Part shown: one piece after another, positions 7,522-17,524 of the stretch
Numbering within the stretch: position 1 is the stretch's first letter
Layout of the letters: the number at the start of each line of letters is the position of its first letter
DNA from: Planctomycetota bacterium
GTDB taxonomy: Bacteria > Planctomycetota > UBA1135 > UBA2386
Length of the DNA stretch: 34,879 nt
Direction: 5' to 3'
Assembly: GCA_016793305.1 (NCBI GenBank)
Contig: JAEUHU010000100.1
Span: 1-34,879 of the forward strand
Translations under genes and position numbers: made by a program
Notes under the pieces: generated by a model
The model's input: the letters and a program-made list of their open reading frames with translations, nothing else
Database searches by the model: none
What the model was told of the DNA's origin: nothing

Positions 7522-8939
7522 GCACGCCTCCACGCGGCCTTGCCGGTGGTGCAGCGCACGTCCCCGCGCTGCAACGCGAACGACGCCGCAGCACGATCGG
7601 CGGCGAGCTGCACGTGCACGTCGAGCGTCTCGCCGGGTTGGATCCTGGCGAGGAACTTCAGCTCGCCGAACTCGGTGACCTGTACCTCGGCGCCCACCGC
7701 CGCGCACAGGGCCGGCAGCACGACGTCGTGCAACTGCACGGCGCCACTGAGCACCGGGTGGCCGAAGAAGTGCCCTTCGAAGCCGGCGAAGTCGCCCGGC
7801 AGGCTCGCCGTGGCGCGCCAGCTGTCGCCGACGACCACGGGCTCGCTCCAGGCGATGGCGCGATTCGGCACGCGACCGTCCGCGGTGCGACCAGAGGCAT
7901 GCAGCACCGCATTCGCCGGCAGCTCTCCGTTGACGTCGCGCGGCAGGCGTTCGACGGTCGTCAGCACCGGCGCCGCTTCGCCGGGACACGCGGCAGCAGC
8001 GAGTGCTGCGAGCTCGGCCCGCGGCAACGACCGGCCGGCGACCACGACGAACCAGCGTGGAGATGGTTCCGCCGGTGGCACCACCTGCACGAACGCCACG
8101 TCGTCGACGTCGGGGCGGGCGAACAGCGCCGCCGCGAACGGCGGCTCGGTGGCGTTCCCGGCACCGAGCTCCACCACCTCGAGGCCGTGCCGCGCGCGCA
8201 GTTGCGCCGCGGTCATCGCATCGACCTGGCCGAGCGTGAACACACGCCGCAGCGAGGCCAACGCTCCGCCCGGCTGTTGCGCGAGGTCGCGCAGGCGGTC
8301 CGGCGAGGTGAGCAGATGGGTCGCCCGGTGGGCCCCGAGTCGTTCGAGCAGCTGCGGCATGCCGAGGGCCACCGCCGACACGATCGACGCCCCGCTCTGC
8401 AGCGGCCCGAGCAGGCCGGGCACGAGGGCCGGCAGATGGCCCGGCGCGTACGTCGTCAGCAGCCGATCGCCGGCTGCGACGAAGCCACGCGAACGGAACA
8501 TCGAGAGCTGGAACTGCAGCTCGGCCCGTGCAAGCGGCGTGCGCTGCAGCCGACCGCTCTGGTCCGGCGCGCACGCGACGAGGCTGCCGACCGGTGCCGA
8601 GGAACCGAAGCACTCGGCCTCGGGCCACGGCCGGTGCGGCACGCAGAGACCGGTCCCGGCCCCGGTGTCGTGCACGAACGCCACCACTTCGGGCAACAGC
8701 AGCGTCGGACCGACCGCGTGGCGCCGCGCATCGTGCGGCAGCGCCACGTCGTGGCCACGTTGCCAGACCGCCCAGAGGGCGACCAGGAAGTCGGCGTGGT
8801 CGTGTTCGAACGCGAACGCCACCAGCGAGCCCGGTCGCGCCGGCGGCAGCTCGCCGGCCAGTGCGGCGGCCTTCGCTTCGACCGACGACAGCGTGTGCTG
8901 CCACCCGGCGCGATCGCCGACCGAAGGCAGCTCAGCCAT
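7518..8939 (-). CDS. Fusion of degenerate AMP-ligase-like domain and FabZ/ApeI-like dehydratase
   Basis: A 473-residue two-domain protein. Residues 1-350 resemble an acyl-adenylating enzyme (LVALWAVWQRGHDVALP near 52-68; GASIVSAVALGMPQLLER near 183-200), but the domain is about 150 residues short. The P-loop TSGxTGxPK is replaced by CAPDQSGRLQRT (123-134). The A10 region reads LPRDVNGELP (332-341), with Glu where the catalytic Lys is expected. Residues of about 365-473 form a hotdog dehydratase with FEGHFFGHPVLSGAVQLHDVVLPA (387-410), where His390 is the catalytic histidine. In E. coli-type APE clusters the ligase and dehydratase are separate neighbouring genes. The ligase half may be catalytically weak or a scaffold; the dehydratase half looks functional. 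It overlaps the COG4648 gene by 8 bases and ends in GTGA. Confidence 0.82.
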   Translation of the reverse strand: MAELPSVGDRAGWQHTLSSVEAKAAALAGELPPARPGSLVAFAFEHDHADFLVALWAVWQRGHDVALPHDARRHAVGPTLLLPEVVAFVHDTGAGTGLCVPHRPWPEAECFGSSAPVGSLVACAPDQSGRLQRTPLARAELQFQLSMFRSRGFVAAGDRLLTTYAPGHLPALVPGLLGPLQSGASIVSAVALGMPQLLERLGAHRATHLLTSPDRLRDLAQQPGGALASLRRVFTLGQVDAMTAAQLRARHGLEVVELGAGNATEPPFAAALFARPDVDDVAFVQVVPPAEPSPRWFVVVAGRSLPRAELAALAAAACPGEAAPVLTTVERLPRDVNGELPANAVLHASGRTADGRVPNRAIAWSEPVVVGDSWRATASLPGDFAGFEGHFFGHPVLSGAVQLHDVVLPALCAAVGAEVQVTEFGELKFLARIQPGETLDVHVQLAADRAAASFALQRGDVRCTTGKAAWRRA

Positions 8940-9534
8940 GCGCGAAGCGCCGCCTGCGCAGCAGCCACTCGCCGCCGAACAACAGCCCCATCAGCCCGTA
9001 CGAGAGCGTCGTCGTGTAGAAGACCCACCAGGCCATCGGGGCCACGGCCGCCAGCACCCCCGCCACCGCCGCGTTGACGACGAAGAAGCTGCACCAGATC
9101 CAGGTCCACAGCCGGCACCAGCGCTGCTTGTCGATCGACAGGTCGGGTTCCTGGAGCCGCGCGAAGCGCTCGATCATCGGCACCGCCCCGCGGCGCAGCG
9201 TGACCCCGAACACCAGCAGCATCACCAGGCTGATGACGACCGGCTCGGCGAACAGCCACGCCGCTTCGTCGAACAGGGCCGAGCCGGCGATCGCGGCGAC
9301 GGTCAGCAGCGGCGCCAGCACGAGCACGAGGGCCGCCTTGCCGCCGCCGGCGCTGCGCAGCAGCCACAGCGACACCGGCACCAGCAGGCACAGCAGCACG
9401 AGTGCCACCTGGCGTGGGCTGCCCGCGGTGAGGCCGAGCCACACGAAGGCCGGGTAGGCAGCGAAGCTCAGCCCAGCCACCACCGGCAGCAGGCGAGCAC
9501 GGGAGCGACCGGCGACGCTGGCGTCGGCCGGCAT
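8932..9534 (-). CDS. COG4648-type integral membrane protein of polyene cluster
   Basis: A 200-residue membrane protein with about six hydrophobic segments: near residues 15-36, 41-59, 67-83, 95-111, 144-168 and 170-188. A cytoplasmic-looking segment holds QEPDLSIDKQRWCRLWTWIWCSFFVVNAAV, resembling the R-x-Y-C-R-x-x-T-x-x-W-C-x-F-F-x-x-N pattern of COG4648 proteins from aryl-polyene clusters. Its biochemical role is not established. The conserved position directly after the acyl carrier protein and before the ligase is characteristic of such clusters. The start codon lies 3 bases after the ACP stop, and the 3' end overlaps the ligase gene by 8 bases. Confidence 0.75.
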   Translation of the reverse strand: MPADASVAGRSRARLLPVVAGLSFAAYPAFVWLGLTAGSPRQVALVLLCLLVPVSLWLLRSAGGGKAALVLVLAPLLTVAAIAGSALFDEAAWLFAEPVVISLVMLLVFGVTLRRGAVPMIERFARLQEPDLSIDKQRWCRLWTWIWCSFFVVNAAVAGVLAAVAPMAWWVFYTTTLSYGLMGLLFGGEWLLRRRRFAHG

Positions 9535-9537
9535 CGT

Positions 9538-9840
9538 TCAGGCCTGTGCTGGCGCCTGGGAGCCGGCGGCGGCCGCGCGACCGTTGCGCACGAACTCGGC
9601 CAGCGACTTGATCGAGTGGTAGTTCTGGCGGTTGTTCGGGTCGTTCGCCTCGGTCTTGACGCCGAACTTCGCGTGGATGGCGAGCGCGATCTCAAGCGCG
9701 TCGATCGAGTCGAGGCCGAGCCCCTCCCCGAACAGCGGCGCATCGGTCTCGATGCTCTCAGGGGCGACGTCCTCGAGGGCGAGCGTGTCGACGATCAGCT
9801 TCTTGAGCTGGTCTTCCAGAGTGGCTTCTGGCTGGCTCAT
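9538..9840 (-). CDS. Acyl carrier protein
   Basis: A 100-residue carrier protein. Ser45 in GLGLDSIDALEIALAI is the phosphopantetheine attachment site, and the helix II pattern (DSIDALEIALAIHAKFG) is intact. It would hold the growing polyene chain for the ketosynthase and dehydratase of this cluster. Compared with primary-metabolism ACPs it has a loop (TEANDPNNRQNYHSIKS) and an Ala-rich tail. The ATG at 9840 is preferred to an in-frame start 87 bases upstream, because homology-like sequence begins at SQPEATLEDQLKKLI. It is the first gene of the minus-strand cluster and faces a divergent deacetylase gene, so the cluster promoter should lie in 9841-9956. A TATTGT resembling a -10 element sits about 10 bases upstream of the ATG, but no convincing -35 is seen. 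APE clusters usually have two ACPs; only one is visible here. Confidence 0.92.
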   Translation of the reverse strand: MSQPEATLEDQLKKLIVDTLALEDVAPESIETDAPLFGEGLGLDSIDALEIALAIHAKFGVKTEANDPNNRQNYHSIKSLAEFVRNGRAAAAGSQAPAQA

Positions 9841-9956
9841 GGGGCGAAGCACAATAGCGCCGTGCCCGCTGCGGGGAAGCCCGTAGCCGCGTCGCTCGGG
9901 CCCGGGGGCGGCACAAGGCATCACCATGGAGCTTGACCGGCTCGGGCCGGCCCTCG

Positions 9957-10760
9957 ATGAATGCTCGGGTGTCCGCCCGCCTCAAGGTCGCCTGCACCGT
10001 CTCGGCCGCGGCGCTCGCGGCCTTCTGGCTGCTGCCGGTCGGGTCCGCCGTATGGGCGACCGCCGCGGTCGCCTTCGCCGGTGCGGTGTGGCTCGGCGTG
10101 CAGATCGTGTCGCCGCGCAGCCAGCAGATCGTGCCGACGGTGTTCCGGCTGCCGGAGGGTGCTGCGCACGTGGCCCTGACCTTCGACGACGGTCCGGATC
10201 CGGAGGTCACGCCGCAGGTGCTGGACCTGCTGGCCGAGCACGGCATGCAGGCGACGTTCTTCGTGGTCGGCTGCCGCGCCGACGCCCATCCCGAGCTCGT
10301 GCGGCGGATCCAGCAGGGCGGCCATCAGCTCGGCTCGCACTCGCACGGCCACGGCCACGGCTTCCACTTCCTGCCGGCGCAGGCGATGGCGGCCGAGATC
10401 GAACGCGGCATCGCCAGCATCGCGGCGATCACGGGCGAACGGCCGCGCGCGTTCCGGCCACCGGTCGGCCTGCGCGTGCCGACGCTCGCGCGCGCCCTGG
10501 CGTTGCTGCCCGAACGACCGACCTGCTACACGTGGACCGAACGGGGACTCGACACACTCGGTCGCCCGGCCCACACGATCGTCGAGCGCTTGCGCCCCCA
10601 CCTCGTTCCCGGCGCGATCCTGACTCTGCACGACGGGGCCGGCTTCGGCGGCTCGCGCGACCGCAGCGCCACGCTGGCGGCACTGCGCGAACTGCTCGCT
10701 CTGCTGCGCGAACGTGGGCTCTGCAGCCGCCGACTCGACGCGCCGATCGCGGCCCGCTGA
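9957..10760 (+). CDS. NodB-type polysaccharide deacetylase, membrane anchored
   Basis: A 267-residue carbohydrate esterase family 4 protein. Two hydrophobic segments (about 10-28 and 32-50) anchor it. The NodB domain follows with all core motifs: LTFDDGP (74-80, catalytic Asp and metal Asp), SHSHGH (127-132, His128 and His132 as metal ligands), FRPPVG (166-171, where the usual aromatic residue is Val) and LTLHDG (222-227). Such enzymes remove acetyl groups from N-acetylated sugars in envelope glycans. The ATG at 9957 is preferred over an in-frame TTG at 9933. It is transcribed divergently from the polyene cluster, separated by 116 bases, and its stop is 2 bases from that of the convergent membrane-protein gene. 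A role in tailoring a glycan linked to the cluster product is possible but unproven. Confidence 0.9.
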   Translation: MNARVSARLKVACTVSAAALAAFWLLPVGSAVWATAAVAFAGAVWLGVQIVSPRSQQIVPTVFRLPEGAAHVALTFDDGPDPEVTPQVLDLLAEHGMQATFFVVGCRADAHPELVRRIQQGGHQLGSHSHGHGHGFHFLPAQAMAAEIERGIASIAAITGERPRAFRPPVGLRVPTLARALALLPERPTCYTWTERGLDTLGRPAHTIVERLRPHLVPGAILTLHDGAGFGGSRDRSATLAALRELLALLRERGLCSRRLDAPIAAR

Positions 10761-10762
10761 CG

Positions 10763-11377
10763 TCAGGCGAGTGCGATCGCGCGCCAGCTCGCGACCGCGG
10801 CCCAGGCCAGGGCCGCGGCGATCGCCGGCCGGCGCCCCACGGTGTGCGGTGCGCAGGCGGCGACGAACACCCCGACCCCGAGCACACCGACGGCGTCCGC
10901 GACGCCCGGGAACGGCCAGGCCACCACGGCGGCCACCAGGACGGCGGGGAGCAGCAGCGGGAGGAAGCGCCGACGGAACGGCCCCACGCCGAGCAAGGGC
11001 GCGGCACACAGCACCAGCGGCAACGGCACCAGCCCGAACGCCACGACGACCGCGTGCAGCAGCGCCAACCGCCAGGGACGTTCGCGCAGGGCCGCCACGG
11101 CCGGAGTCGCCCGCCGACGCCACAGCACGACGGCGACGATCGGCCCGGCCAGCGCAGTCCAGACGAGGCCGGGCAGGTCGATGCGGAACCACACCAGCAC
11201 CGGCCCGGCGAGCTCGGCACGGCACTGCCACAGGCCGAGGAAGCACAGGTCGAGCCACCACGCCGGCAGCAGGAACGGCCACAGCACGCTGCGGCGCGGC
11301 CACAGCAACGCGGCGACCGCCGCCAGCAGGCACAGCAGCGTCGGCGTCGCCACGACCAGGGGCAGGTGCAGTTCCAT
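10763..11377 (-). CDS. Unrecognised polytopic membrane protein
   Basis: A 204-residue, very hydrophobic protein with about six TM segments: near residues 5-24, 30-48, 60-84, 105-128, 138-153 and 163-182. There are no charged catalytic motifs and no family signature that I recognise. Short Arg-rich loops (WPRRSVLWP, WRRRATPAV, FRRRFLPLL) suggest inside-facing loops by the positive-inside rule. It follows the C45-type hydrolase gene by 5 bases on the same strand, so the two are probably co-transcribed. It could be the membrane partner of that hydrolase, but this is only context. It is convergent with the polysaccharide deacetylase gene. Confidence 0.75.
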   Translation of the reverse strand: MELHLPLVVATPTLLCLLAAVAALLWPRRSVLWPFLLPAWWLDLCFLGLWQCRAELAGPVLVWFRIDLPGLVWTALAGPIVAVVLWRRRATPAVAALRERPWRLALLHAVVVAFGLVPLPLVLCAAPLLGVGPFRRRFLPLLLPAVLVAAVVAWPFPGVADAVGVLGVGVFVAACAPHTVGRRPAIAAALAWAAVASWRAIALA

Positions 11378-11382
11378 GGCGA

Positions 11383-13065
11383 TCAGCGGCCCGGATCGGT
11401 CAGTGCCTGCAACCGCGCTTCGAGTTCGCGCCGTTCGGCGGCATAGGCGGGCCGTCGCTCGAGCGCCTGGCGGACCAGTTCGGCAGCCGCCGCGCGATCG
11501 GCGGTGACGACGGCGAGCAGCGCATAGGGTTCGTAGTGGCGCGGATTGTCCTCGACCAGCGCGCGACACAGCCGTGCCGCATCCGGCGCGCGCGCAGCGA
11601 CGGCGCGCCGCGCCGCCGACAGCCGCGTGGACCAGGTGACGCCGACCGCGTCGTACAGCGCGCGATCCGTGGACGGCGCGATCTCGCCGAGGTCGGGGCG
11701 CGGGCCGTGCACGTCGAACGCACGCATCGCCCCGAGGCCGTGCCGCGGCTCGGCGACCCACAGGACGCCCGCGGTCAGGTCGGCTACCACCAGGTGCGCA
11801 GCGATCCAGGCGTTGACGGTGGCGCGGTTGCCGAAGCCGAGGTCGCCGCCGCCGACGTCGCGGCGATCGCGCAGCAGCTCCGCGATCGTGGTCGGCGTGT
11901 GCTGAGGCACCGCGTCGAGCAGTTCGTGCAGGCGACGGTTGCGCGCCGTCGTGGTGCCCTCGCGGCGGCGGTTCGTGTTGGCCACGTCGTCGTTCCAGCC
12001 CGGATGCTCGAAGTGGTTGGTGACGACGAGGCGGTCGCCGTCGAGCCCGCGCACGCGGTGGTGGCCCGGAGCGAGTTCGAGGCACACGGCGGCAGGCGTC
12101 CCAGCGGCCGGGTTGCCGCTGGCGAGCAGCACGGACTCGCTGACGAACACCGGCTGCGCCGCGAGCTGCGCCACGGCTTCGTCGATCGACGCGCAGGTCT
12201 CGAGCGCCCGCAGCACCGCCACCACCAGCGGCCGGCCGCCGGTCGCGTAGTGGTCGCTGACGCCGGCGTTGACGCTGATCCAGAGCCCCGCCTCGTTGGC
12301 GCCGGTGACGGCACCGTGCATGCCGCCCCACGCGACGTGCACGTGGCGAAACCGCCGTTCCGGGCCTTCGGCAGCGGGCGCCACGGTGTAGACGACCTTG
12401 TCGAAGTCGAAGCTGCGGCCGCCTTCGAAGTCGAACAGCCGACCGACCAGCACGTGGCCGTCGGCGCTGTGCGAGGGCCCGACGACCACCGCCGAGCAGC
12501 CGACCATCGGGGCCGTGATCAGCGGGTTGTCGATCAGGTACTGGCTCACGTCGTGCAGGGCGTGGTAGCCGAGGATGCGGCCGTAGGCCGGCGCCACGTT
12601 CGCGTTCGGGTCGCCGGCGTCCTGGTAGCCGCGCGCGATGCCGGCGACCGCGTCGAGCTCGTCCGGCAGGAAATGGGCGTCGAGGTTGCGGTTGTTGAGG
12701 TTGACGAGGCCGAGGATCGCATGGCGCACCGGGAACCACGGCACCAGCTCGCGCAGCGTCGCGAACAGTTCCCCTTCGTGTGCGGCCATCATCGGCGCGG
12801 TGAGCCGGCCGCAGGCGTAGCCGCGGTCGCGCGCGCTGCCGACGAGATGGCAGTGCCAGATGGCGCCGACCTGCTCGATGCGGCTGTCGGGGTGCAGCCG
12901 GGGGGCGGGTGACAGTTCGGGGCGCGGGCGACTGCCACGCACGAAGCCGAAGCCGGGCACGACCAGGAACAGCCAGGCGGCGCCGATCAGCAGCGACGCC
13001 GCGGCACAGCGCGCGGTGGCGGCGATCCCGCGCGCGACCGTCACGCGACGCTCACGGTCGACCAC
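11383..13065 (-). CDS. C45-type Ntn hydrolase (acyl-CoA:6-APA acyltransferase-like), membrane anchored
   Basis: A 560-residue protein with an N-terminal TM segment (about 19-40) and an Ntn-hydrolase domain resembling peptidase family C45. The likely nucleophile is Cys190 in APMVGCSAVVVG, which would become N-terminal after autoproteolysis. Supporting segments are RGYACGRLTAPMM (81-93), VLVGRLFDFEGG, WGGMHGAVTGANEAGLWISVNAG and LVVTNHFEHPGW. The last 80 residues (ARLCRALVEDNPRHYEPYALLAV onward) look like a TPR-type helical repeat. Family members cleave or form amide bonds with acyl chains; the substrate here is unknown. Starts are ambiguous: GTG at 13065 is taken, and a GTG at 13044 would keep the TM segment. 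It is downstream of clpB by 106 bases and followed closely by a membrane-protein gene. Confidence 0.82.
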   Translation of the reverse strand: MVDRERRVTVARGIAATARCAAASLLIGAAWLFLVVPGFGFVRGSRPRPELSPAPRLHPDSRIEQVGAIWHCHLVGSARDRGYACGRLTAPMMAAHEGELFATLRELVPWFPVRHAILGLVNLNNRNLDAHFLPDELDAVAGIARGYQDAGDPNANVAPAYGRILGYHALHDVSQYLIDNPLITAPMVGCSAVVVGPSHSADGHVLVGRLFDFEGGRSFDFDKVVYTVAPAAEGPERRFRHVHVAWGGMHGAVTGANEAGLWISVNAGVSDHYATGGRPLVVAVLRALETCASIDEAVAQLAAQPVFVSESVLLASGNPAAGTPAAVCLELAPGHHRVRGLDGDRLVVTNHFEHPGWNDDVANTNRRREGTTTARNRRLHELLDAVPQHTPTTIAELLRDRRDVGGGDLGFGNRATVNAWIAAHLVVADLTAGVLWVAEPRHGLGAMRAFDVHGPRPDLGEIAPSTDRALYDAVGVTWSTRLSAARRAVAARAPDAARLCRALVEDNPRHYEPYALLAVVTADRAAAAELVRQALERRPAYAAERRELEARLQALTDPGR

Positions 13066-13097
13066 TCTGCTGGTGGGCAGCCGTGGCGAAGGGACGG

Positions 13098-13119
13098 GAT
13101 CGCGCGCATCGACGCGATC
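13098..13119. other. Small inverted repeat after clpB
   Basis: A 7-bp perfect stem (GATCGCG / CGCGATC) with an 8-base loop lies in the 106-base gap between the clpB stop and the start of the C45-type hydrolase gene. There is no T-tract on either strand, so it is at best a weak terminator. It may be chance in such GC-rich DNA. Confidence 0.3.
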
Positions 13120-13171
13120 GTTGCCCGACGGCAGGTGCTGCGCAACGGTGGACCCGCCGCCGATCGGTTCC

Positions 13172-15799
<2,628 letters not shown>

Positions 15800-15806
15800 G
15801 GGCGTG

Positions 15807-15813
15807 CCTCCTT
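15807..15813 (-). promoter_or_regulatory. Strong Shine-Dalgarno of clpB
   Basis: The minus strand reads AAGGAGG, then 7 bases, then ATG. It fixes the clpB start at 15799. Most other genes in the window have weak or no SD, so this points to high translation of the chaperone. Confidence 0.85.
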
Positions 15814-15910
15814 GCGGGTGCGACCTCAATGCAGACCCCATGCCACGATCGAATGAGAATTGCTAACTCTTGTGCGACAGTGATTTAGGAATCATGGTCC
15901 CACTGCCGAG

Positions 15911-15966
15911 CAAGTTGAATCAGTGCCAACTTGGCACACATCCGTACGGAGGCGCCAAATTGGCGC
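15911..15966. promoter_or_regulatory. Cluster of palindromes upstream of clpB (putative operators)
   Basis: Two related perfect dyads occur: GTGCCAACTTGGCAC at 15923-15937 and GCGCCAAATTGGCGC at 15952-15966. Both fit G(T/C)GCCAA-N-TTGGC(A/G)C, with centres 29 bp apart. Between them is a third perfect palindrome, TCCGTACGGA, at 15941-15950. A further arm, CAAGTTG at 15911-15917, can pair with CAACTTG at 15927-15933. The cluster lies between the purB stop and the clpB start, on the upstream side of clpB. Having a single central base instead of a loop argues for protein-binding sites rather than an RNA terminator. The sites do not match CIRCE, HAIR or sigma-54 consensus sequences. The regulator is unknown. 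Confidence 0.6.
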
Positions 15967-15982
15967 AACACGCCGCACACGG

Positions 15983-17413
15983 TCAAACGCGGATGTCACT
16001 CGCCAACGAGCCCCCGCTACCCGCCACCCGCGGTGCGAGTTCGTGGGCCAGGAAGGAGTCGACCTGCTCCGCCGACCGACCGACGAAACGCGCCGGGTCG
16101 AGCAGGCTCGGCAGAGCATCGCGGATCCTCGCGAACGCAGGATCGGCGGCGATCAGCTGCAGCAGCGGGTTGTCGCGACCTTCGGCCTTCACCGCATGCG
16201 CCGCCGCCCGGCTGTGCACCCGAACCCGCTCGTGCAGGTCCTGACGGTCGCCACCTGCCGCGACGCCCGCCATCAGGATCTCCTCGGTGGCCAGGAACGG
16301 CAGCTGCTCGCGGAGCTTCTTGCGGATCACCATTGGGTACACGACGAGCCCGCGGACCACGTTCTCGACGAGCATCAGGATGCCGTCGACGGCCAGGAAG
16401 GACTCCGGCAGGGCGATGCGGCGCACGGCACTGTCGTCCAGGGTTCGTTCGAGCCACTGGGTCGCCGCGGTGTGCGCACTCGTGTTGGCCGTCTCGATGA
16501 CGTAGCGAGCCAGCGAGCAGACGCGTTCGCAACGCATGGGGTTCTTCTTGTAGGCCATCGCCGAACTGCCGATCTGCTTCGACTCGCTCGGTTCCTCGAT
16601 CTCCCCCTCGTGCGACAGCAGTCGCAGGTCCGTGGCGAACTTGCTCGCCGACTGCGCGATCGCCGACAGCGCCTGGTGGATCGTCCAATCGAGCTTGCGC
16701 GTGTAGGTCTGGCCGCTGACCGCGATCGACTGCTTGAAGTCCATGGCGGCAGTGACCCGCCGATCGAGTTCCTCGACCTTCGCGTGATCGCCGCCGGCCA
16801 GGGTCAGGAACGTCGCCTGCGTGCCGGTCGTGCCCTTCACGCCGCGGAACGGCAACCAGGCAGCGATGCGGCGCACTTCGTCGAGATCCAGGGCGAAGTC
16901 CTGCGCCCACAACACGGCCCGCTTGCCCACCGTCACCGGTTGCGCGACCTGGAAGTGCGTGTAGCCGAGGCACGGCTCGGCGCGCCAGGTGCGCGCGAAG
17001 CCCTCGAGGCCCCGCAGCACCGCGACCAGCCGCTGCTCGAGCAGCCGCAGCGCGCGCCGGTACTGCATCAGGTCGCCGTTGTCGGTGACGAAGCAGCTCG
17101 TGGCCCCGAGGTGGATGATGGGCCGCGCCTTCGGACAGAGGTCGCCGTAGTGATGGACGTGCGCCATCACGTCGTGCCGCAGTTCCCGCTCGTAGCGGGC
17201 CACCTGGTCCCAGTCGAACCGATCCCGCTGCTGTTCGAGCTCGGCGATCTGCTCGGCGGTGACCGGAAAGCCCAGTTCGTGCTCGGCCCGCGCCAGGGCG
17301 ATCCAGAGGTCCCGCCAAGCCGTGTGCCGAGCTCGCGGCGAGAACAGCCGCGCCATGTCCGGGCTCGCGTAGCGTTCGATGAGAGGATGGTCGAAGCGGT
17401 CGCCGCGTTCCAT
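15983..17413 (-). CDS. purB: Adenylosuccinate lyase
   Basis: A 476-residue member of the fumarase/aspartase superfamily. It would cleave adenylosuccinate to AMP and SAICAR to AICAR in purine synthesis, with fumarate as the other product. The superfamily signature is SSAMAYKKNPMRCE, preceded by the flexible loop. Other conserved blocks are GATSCFVTDN (substrate binding), YTHFQVAQPVTVGKRA with the catalytic-type His, and KGTTGTQATFL. The insert pattern and length fit eukaryote-like PurB (about 475-485 aa) better than the 430-residue Bacillus type. The ATG at 17413 is preferred because MERGDRFDHPLIERYASPDM matches the usual N-terminus. It is upstream of clpB on the same strand; the 183-base gap with palindromes suggests separate control. 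Confidence 0.94.
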   Translation of the reverse strand: MERGDRFDHPLIERYASPDMARLFSPRARHTAWRDLWIALARAEHELGFPVTAEQIAELEQQRDRFDWDQVARYERELRHDVMAHVHHYGDLCPKARPIIHLGATSCFVTDNGDLMQYRRALRLLEQRLVAVLRGLEGFARTWRAEPCLGYTHFQVAQPVTVGKRAVLWAQDFALDLDEVRRIAAWLPFRGVKGTTGTQATFLTLAGGDHAKVEELDRRVTAAMDFKQSIAVSGQTYTRKLDWTIHQALSAIAQSASKFATDLRLLSHEGEIEEPSESKQIGSSAMAYKKNPMRCERVCSLARYVIETANTSAHTAATQWLERTLDDSAVRRIALPESFLAVDGILMLVENVVRGLVVYPMVIRKKLREQLPFLATEEILMAGVAAGGDRQDLHERVRVHSRAAAHAVKAEGRDNPLLQLIAADPAFARIRDALPSLLDPARFVGRSAEQVDSFLAHELAPRVAGSGGSLASDIRV

Positions 17414-17467
17414 GCGGGCCTTGTTATCCGCCGCCACGCCCGTCTGCCACGACCTCACCCGAACGCA

Positions 17468-17509
17468 GCGCGGGCCTCGACCGGCCATGCTTCCAGTCGA
17501 GGCCCGCGC
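17468..17509. terminator. Long perfect hairpin between purB and the small secreted-protein gene
   Basis: A 14-bp perfect stem (GCGCGGGCCTCGAC paired with GTCGAGGCCCGCGC) surrounds a 14-base loop. It starts 16 bases downstream of the stop of the minus-strand small secreted-protein gene and 55 bases upstream of purB. There is no U-tract, as is common in GC-rich genomes, so termination is inferred from position and stability. Confidence 0.6.
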
Positions 17510-17524
17510 CGTCGTTCCCCACGT

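Noticed and set aside
6760..9936. A 1058-codon open frame on the plus strand across the polyene cluster, and similar long plus-strand frames at 2793-4856 and 13712-15856
   Set aside because: They lie antisense to clear enzyme genes and have shadow-type composition (runs of Arg/His/Gln/Ala) with no domains. Such frames are expected in very GC-rich DNA.
15841..15899. Possible CIRCE element before clpB (minus strand has TTAGCAATT)
   Set aside because: Only six bases of one half-site match, and the second half-site is absent at the right spacing.
15923..15966. Sigma-54 promoter suggested by TTGGCAC before clpB
   Set aside because: The GG and GC doublets are not spaced by ten bases. The TGGCAC is better explained as an arm of the palindromes.
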